Source: a virus. Taken from it: 44,479 nt of DNA. The DNA is taken from the IMG/VR virus record IMGVR_UViG_3300002180_000023, positions 1 to 44,479 of that record, one strand, 5' to 3'. The translations under genes were made by a program, and so were the position numbers. Positions 42,201 to 44,479 of this stretch are shown in pieces. Below the pieces are notes generated by a model. The model ran no database searches. It saw only the letters and a list, made by a program, of their open reading frames with translations, and was not told the origin of the DNA. Numbering within the stretch: the stretch's first letter is position 1; every line of letters starts with the position of its first letter.

Positions 42201-42565
42201 TTTGCCCATTCTACCATAACTTTATAAGAATCGAACTTGGCTCTTTCTTCTTGTTGTTCTGGAGATTCAACTTCTTCAATTAAAGCAATGTTTGCTAAGT
42301 CTGCAACTATTTTAATGGCTTGAATCCATTCTACGCCATCTTTTTGCATGGCATAACTTACAGGACCAAAACCACCAAAACCTGTAGAAAAACATTTCCA
42401 AATGTTTTTTGCTGGAGACACAATAAATGAAGGTGTGTTATCTTCTTGATTGAATGGCGATTTTCCTTTTAAGTTTGCGCCAGCTTTTTTAAGTGTCCAT
42501 ATTTTAGGGATTATTTCTTCAACAGAAACATCAAGTACTCGATCTATACTTTCTTTTGTAATCAT
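39266..42565 (-). CDS. Primase-ATPase (replicative) with degenerate zinc finger
   Basis: A 1099-aa replication protein. Residues 30-70 match the DnaG zinc-binding domain in outline (SPFNQEDNTPSF, then WKCFSTGFGG), but of the four CHC2 ligands only one cysteine remains. Residues of about 200-340 are the TOPRIM primase core, with EGYTDV (E266) and DGDVAGRN (D310, D312). Around residue 700 is a P-loop (GQKQSGKTT) and near 750 a Walker B-like IVIALEEYH, so a helicase-type ATPase follows. The end reads GDKIDDELPFG, like the acidic tip of SSB. It is probably the main initiator or primase of phage replication. Confidence 0.88.
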   Translation of the reverse strand: MITKESIDRVLDVSVEEIIPKIWTLKKAGANLKGKSPFNQEDNTPSFIVSPAKNIWKCFSTGFGGFGPVSYAMQKDGVEWIQAIKIVADLANIALIEEVESPEQQEERAKFDSYKVMVEWANKVFAKNFTDLQKDHWVNKNLKTRKFSDETITKFSIGYAAPSFHQLHKRFHEEGKVNEAITVGLLKHSPPKYFDYFIDRIIFPIHNTQGRIIAFGGRRSNDEKVKDFPKYLNSPDTPLYKKDTILYGLYQAKAAIIKTNRAYLVEGYTDVMGFHNKNVNNTVATCGTALSVAQCKLLKRLCNHVVIVRDGDVAGRNAGHKDLDILLSCGFKVSIIELPNGSDPDTLARNVENLQDVLKGDTFDALLWKASKLRDEAQDPDEVSNAVETIAKSLMLINDPIKRKEYIKEAAKKLKVTNKDLTLKVTVLSNMKEAGIQRIKNNDDQELMSMQSRGFPDDGDLQQFKKDGFVSSDLEKAIYFKSTNDIFFKGSNFIVNPLFHIISSQDEGKRILELTNNIGETGVVDFTNKEISSYTLFQEKIVDRYNFTFEASVSAFNFKQFRNRLLYSFDKAYEFTTLGQQPEGFFAFANGVVLGDEFRGVDDYGIVQVKDQDFKDDKTKIDLFYSPSCSKVNLGNRDDDDSYEGVRSFVYKESPIAISKWMDLMVKIYNKKAYTGIAYAIASIFRDIIVDNNGSFPHLFLTGQKQSGKTTFSESLTNIFTPGQKGFDLNSGSVVGFFRRVSRISNIVIALEEYHDSNIHEIKFQVLKQAFDDRARETGVASGDKKTKLDKIKSACIILSQYMSVRDDNALSSRSITEHFIERVYSVEEKLAFAELKQFEKAGMTSMLIDLLKYREEIKKQLTPTINELNKELLQQFVKDEYMERMLNNFIAIMAPVKILFKKFAFPFTWKEFYNHCVDAIQASSSMISETEGTAKFWHTLSFLVDIRKIKIDNEFKIEEKRNFKIYHGKKGGEAIYEEHTNKNGHEILFLRLNLVHQHYVEAVSKRKNEEPIGESTLKGYFKSKNYFIGSVKGHHFNTGSSSCYAFDYTMMKELNVVELERDYSTEHEPPVPSSFPDPNSFSERSSSGDKIDDELPFG

Positions 42566-42757
42566 TTAGTTGGTGGCTTGTTTTGGAGATTGATTTACTT
42601 GTCTAAGTCTTTGGGTAGCTTGTAAAAATTGATAGCCTAATAATTCTTCTTTATTGGCTTTTAAAATTACTTTCTTTTGAGAGTCTGTAAATAAATCTGA
42701 TTCTTTAATCTGGTTTATTCTGCTTCTAACAACGTTTATTTTAGATTGGAGATTCAT
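42566..42757 (-). CDS. Small basic helical protein
   Basis: A 63-aa, basic and helical protein (INVVRSRINQIKESDLFTD) that abuts the primase gene without a gap. It may be a primase partner. No family is recognised. Confidence 0.62.
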   Translation of the reverse strand: MNLQSKINVVRSRINQIKESDLFTDSQKKVILKANKEELLGYQFLQATQRLRQVNQSPKQATN

Positions 42758-42760
42758 TAG

Positions 42761-42895
42761 TTAAGAATTAAGATGTTCGTTTTCTTCTGCAACACCTCTA
42801 ATAATGGCTAATATGATTAGAGATATAAATCCTAATCCTGCCATAGCTAGAATAACAGCTGCTACTATTGATACATATATTATTACTGTTTCCAT
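42761..42895 (-). CDS. Small membrane protein
   Basis: A 44-aa ORF from ATG 42895 to TAA 42761, ending 3 bp before the next gene. It has one long hydrophobic helix (IIYVSIVAAVILAMAGLGFI and on) and an acidic tail (EENEHLNS). Position in the early operon suggests host take-over or exclusion, but this is inference. Confidence 0.58.
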   Translation of the reverse strand: METVIIYVSIVAAVILAMAGLGFISLIILAIIRGVAEENEHLNS

Positions 42896-42963
42896 TGGTT
42901 TGGTGTTAGTACGTATAGAATTACTGCTAATCCGAATACGTGTGAAATTATTATAGGTGTCAT
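42883..42963 (-). CDS. 26-aa membrane peptide
   Basis: ATG 42963 to TAA 42883 encodes a single hydrophobic stretch (IIISHVFGLAVILYVL) with a short polar end. It overlaps the 44-aa gene by 13 bp. It lies just after a terminator-like hairpin. It is plausible but could be a non-coding leader. Confidence 0.4.
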   Translation of the reverse strand: MTPIIISHVFGLAVILYVLTPNQWKQ

Positions 42964-42976
42964 TTTAATTTGGGTT

Positions 42977-43006
42977 TTTAAAAACCGTTGCCGAAACAAC
43001 GGTTTT
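42977..43006 (-). terminator. Terminator-like hairpin after LuxR-type gene
   Basis: A perfect 10-bp stem, AAAACCGTTG / CAACGGTTTT (42981-43006), with a 6-base loop has a short T run on the minus strand. It separates the two regulatory early genes from the replication genes, so partial read-through or anti-termination may control replication. Between it and 43070 lie two short palindromes (GCTTCATTTGAAGC and ATTTGTG/CACAAAT) and no gene. Confidence 0.65.
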
Positions 43007-43069
43007 GCAACAAATAGCTTCATTTGAAGCATGGATAAGAACGTGTATTTGTGTGATAGCACAAATGCG

Positions 43070-43639
43070 TTATACTAAATTGAGGTCTCTAACAACTTCG
43101 GCAGCGCCTTGCTTGGTTTGAATACTTAATTTAGCGTACAGGATGCGCTTTAATTTATGAAGCGTTCCCATTGGCACGTTTAACTTTTCGCCAATAACCT
43201 CGTTGGTATCGTTAGTGGTAAGAAGTATTAATATTTTTATATCTGCAGTAGTAAGCTCGATGTTATTGTATATAGGGTTCTTACATACAATACCTTCACC
43301 TTTGCATGATCCACGAAATGGACATGGCCAATACTCGCCATCTTGTAATTGAAAATTTTTGATATCTGGAGTAAAGTCTAAACCTCCAAATCTGCAGGAA
43401 GCGAATTTCTTTAGCTGCTGTTGTTCAGATTCAGGATGCCATTCTTCTAAAATAGCTTGAGCTTCAGGCAATTTATTTAATGTTCCCTGTATTGTTTGAT
43501 GGTAAGTGTATGGGAGATCTTCGAAGTCTACCATTTTACCTTTAGTAAATACTTTTACTAAATTACCAATGTTGAAAATTTCTAAGCCTGAACAATTAAG
43601 TCCAGGATAAATGCGTGGATTTGCGTCTGTTGATGTCAT
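43070..43639 (-). CDS. LuxR-type HTH regulator with four-cysteine segment
   Basis: A 189-aa protein. A central region has C82, C106, C112 and C119 (SCRFGG, then CPFRGSCKGEGIVC), which may hold zinc or an Fe-S cluster. Residues of about 128-185 form a LuxR/GerE-type helix-turn-helix (ELTTADIKILILLTTNDTNEVIGEKLNVPMGTLHKLKRIL). It is the second early gene and the best candidate for the activator of the five-copy late promoters, by timing and fold only. It is followed by a hairpin terminator. Confidence 0.74.
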   Translation of the reverse strand: MTSTDANPRIYPGLNCSGLEIFNIGNLVKVFTKGKMVDFEDLPYTYHQTIQGTLNKLPEAQAILEEWHPESEQQQLKKFASCRFGGLDFTPDIKNFQLQDGEYWPCPFRGSCKGEGIVCKNPIYNNIELTTADIKILILLTTNDTNEVIGEKLNVPMGTLHKLKRILYAKLSIQTKQGAAEVVRDLNLV

Positions 43640-43644
43640 AAATT

Positions 43645-43893
43645 TTAGTTTTCGAGTAGACTATTGAATTGTTTTTTACCAGCTTCCGTAACAGCTTGTA
43701 TTTCTTTAGCGTACTCAATTAATAGATTTAATATCTGTAAGTCTTTTTGTAGTAGCGACTTTACTTCGCGTATTTTTTGCCCTTTTAAAGCAAGTCCTTT
43801 TTTAGCAGCTCTCTCTTTAATGGTTTTAGAATATCCAAATGGCAAGTGGCTATTTAATAGAACATCTACTTTCTCTGCCTTATGCGATTGCAT
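43645..43893 (-). CDS. First early protein, hypothetical
   Basis: An 82-aa basic helical protein. I start at ATG 43893 (MQSHKAEKV), preceded by AAAGGAG. A longer frame reaches TTG 43962, but that codon is part of the -7 box and would not be transcribed. Between them, TTGACAACA-like units repeat 27 bp apart in the leader. As the first early gene, next to the repressor, it could be a Cro- or Xis-type factor, but no helix-turn-helix is evident. Confidence 0.6.
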   Translation of the reverse strand: MQSHKAEKVDVLLNSHLPFGYSKTIKERAAKKGLALKGQKIREVKSLLQKDLQILNLLIEYAKEIQAVTEAGKKQFNSLLEN

Positions 43894-43959
43894 ATCGTAT
43901 AGCTCCTTTAATTTGTTTATATTTGTTGTCAATTGTTTTGTTTTGTTTATTTCTGTTGT

Positions 43960-44013
43960 CAAATATATTCACAATAAGTGAATAAAACAAGAAATAAATT
44001 TACATAAAGTAAA
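43960..44013. promoter_or_regulatory. Early promoter and two repressor operator candidates
   Basis: On the minus strand, -33 CTTG (43991-43988) and a perfect -7 TATATTTG (43967-43960) are 20 bp apart. A dyad, TATTCAC-AATAA-GTGAATA (43966-43984), lies between and over them. A second dyad, TTTAC-ATAAA-GTAAA (43999-44013), sits just upstream of the plus-strand repressor gene. Binding at the first would block the early operon and at the second would control the repressor, a standard lysogeny switch. Confidence 0.72.
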
Positions 44014-44031
44014 CTTTAACATTTTACATCT

Positions 44032-44349
44032 ATGGAATTTGGAGAAAAATTCAAGGTTATTTTAAAAGAAAAAAAGGTGACACAGGCTAAATTTGCTGAC
44101 GATTGCAACTTACATAAAGGTTATGTTAGTAGAATTTTAAATGGAGAAAGTCCGAGTGCAGATTTTATAATGAAAGCTGTAGGATATTTTCCGGACATCA
44201 ATTTGTATCATTTGTTTTTTGATGGGCAAGAGAGATCTGTTACAAACGAACCTGATTCAGACTACAAAAAGGAGGGAAATCCAATTGAAATAATAGACAA
44301 TATAGAGGTTCAATTAAAGAAATTAAAGTCCTTAGTGACACAAAAGTGA
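44032..44349 (+). CDS. CI-like repressor (XRE-family HTH)
   Basis: A 105-aa protein divergent from the early operon. Residues 5-50 form an XRE helix-turn-helix (FKVILKEKKVTQAKFADDCNLHKGYVSRILNGE). The C-terminus (about 75-105) is helical and may form dimers. There is no LexA-type peptidase domain, so induction would need another route. Its last codons contain two TGACACA repeats (44336-44342, 44347-44353) near the right attachment site. Confidence 0.82.
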   Translation: MEFGEKFKVILKEKKVTQAKFADDCNLHKGYVSRILNGESPSADFIMKAVGYFPDINLYHLFFDGQERSVTNEPDSDYKKEGNPIEIIDNIEVQLKKLKSLVTQK

Positions 44350-44353
44350 CACA
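44336..44353 (+). repeat. Right-end TGACACA direct repeats (candidate arm sites)
   Basis: Two copies of TGACACA, 11 bp apart, lie about 55 bp from the attR core. The left end has the same heptamer twice, 12 bp apart, at 228-246. Paired repeats inside both ends fit arm-type integrase or Xis sites. Confidence 0.5.
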
Positions 44354-44405
44354 ATGTTAAATTATAGCTATTGATAATCAACGTGTTAATTCGTATATGG
44401 TGGTT

Positions 44406-44421
44406 CCTTCGCGCCCACATT
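44406..44421 (+). repeat. attR: attR core (16-bp direct repeat)
   Basis: Second copy of CCTTCGCGCCCACATT. It is the displaced 3' end of the tRNA-Val gene with no tRNA 5' part beside it; the sequence before it is phage DNA. Confidence 0.9.
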
Positions 44422-44429
44422 AAGTAGAC

Positions 44430-44459
44430 AATCCACACTTTTTTAGTGTGGATTTTTTT
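44430..44459 (+). terminator. Host terminator, originally after tRNA-Val
   Basis: A 10-bp stem, AATCCACACT / AGTGTGGATT, with a 5-base loop is followed by a T run on the plus strand. It lies directly after attR in host DNA, so before integration it would have ended the tRNA transcript. Confidence 0.82.
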
Positions 44460-44479
44460 ATTTATTCTAAATTCAAGAT

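Larger units (their letters stand above)
86..44421. mobile_element. Integrated temperate phage (prophage), complete
   Basis: The element is bounded by a 16-bp direct repeat, CCTTCGCGCCCACATT, at 86-101 and 44406-44421. The left copy completes a tRNA-Val gene. An integrase lies just inside the left end and a CI-like repressor just inside the right end. Between them are recognisable replication, packaging, capsid, tail and lysis genes in modular order, nearly all on the minus strand. The long tape measure and lack of an obvious sheath suggest a siphovirus-like particle. I see no broken core gene, so the phage may be inducible. Size is about 44.3 kb. Confidence 0.93.

Noticed and set aside
43645-43962. 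Longer form of the first early gene from TTG 43962
   Set aside because: The TTG forms part of the perfect -7 box TATATTTG, so it would lie upstream of the transcript. ATG 43893 has an AGGAG before it.
44336-44353. GTGACAC pairs at the right end as more copies of the late promoter motif
   Set aside because: They lack the CGGTAA part and no -7 box follows at 27-28 bp. They match the left-end repeats instead.
1-44479. CRISPR array
   Set aside because: No set of regularly spaced direct repeats of 20-40 bp with unique spacers is visible. The repeats present are regulatory dyads, the 100-bp pair and the att sites.

Overview
The window is almost entirely one integrated temperate phage (about 44.3 kb, positions 86-44421) in a tRNA-Val gene, with only short host flanks. 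The host is very probably a member of the Flavobacteriaceae (Bacteroidota). The DNA is AT-rich, candidate promoters carry the Bacteroidota -7 box TAnnTTTG rather than a sigma70 box, Shine-Dalgarno sequences are mostly absent, and one phage gene ends in what looks like a type IX secretion (T9SS) sorting domain. A 16-bp direct repeat (86-101 and 44406-44421) marks attL and attR. attL rebuilds the tRNA 3' end and attR holds the displaced copy.

Layout. The plus strand carries a tyrosine integrase at the left end (265-1392), a moron cassette in the middle (18232-20238) and a CI-like repressor at the right end (44032-44349). Nearly everything else is on the minus strand. The early block (43893 down to 36529) holds a LuxR-type regulator with a four-cysteine segment, several tiny membrane proteins, a 1099-aa primase-ATPase, a small P-loop ATPase and a run of small unknown genes. 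It ends at a terminator at 36420-36449. Next is a 400-bp non-coding region with eight AGTTCAA boxes in nested inverted repeats, a candidate replication origin or control region. The late block then runs left: fibre-like genes, a LamG protein, a secreted beta-propeller with the T9SS-like tail, lysis genes (amidase, holin-like, spanin-like pair), S49 prohead protease, major capsid protein, a PLD-like protein, terminases, portal, connector genes, a small membrane/HIRAN group, tape measure, and distal tail proteins.

How it may work together. The right-end intergenic region has two dyads (TTYAC-N5-GTRAA) over the early promoter and in front of the repressor gene. Close relatives lie at the first late promoter (36044-36060) and at 10863-10934, so one repressor may hold several promoters. 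The most striking new signal is a 14-bp motif, TTACCGTGTCACAG on the transcribed strand. It occurs five times, always in a gap upstream of a late transcription unit, and always 27 or 28 bp before a -7-like TTG box. Two copies directly follow a strong terminator. This looks like a phage-specific late promoter class driven by an unknown activator; the LuxR-type protein is the obvious candidate. The moron cassette faces the late operon and carries an ArdC-like domain, a methyltransferase-like protein without the usual NPPY/F motif, and possibly a 26-aa hydrophobic peptide, which suggests anti-restriction or lysogen maintenance.

Limits: all functions are read from sequence motifs without database searches, and many small genes are unrecognised.
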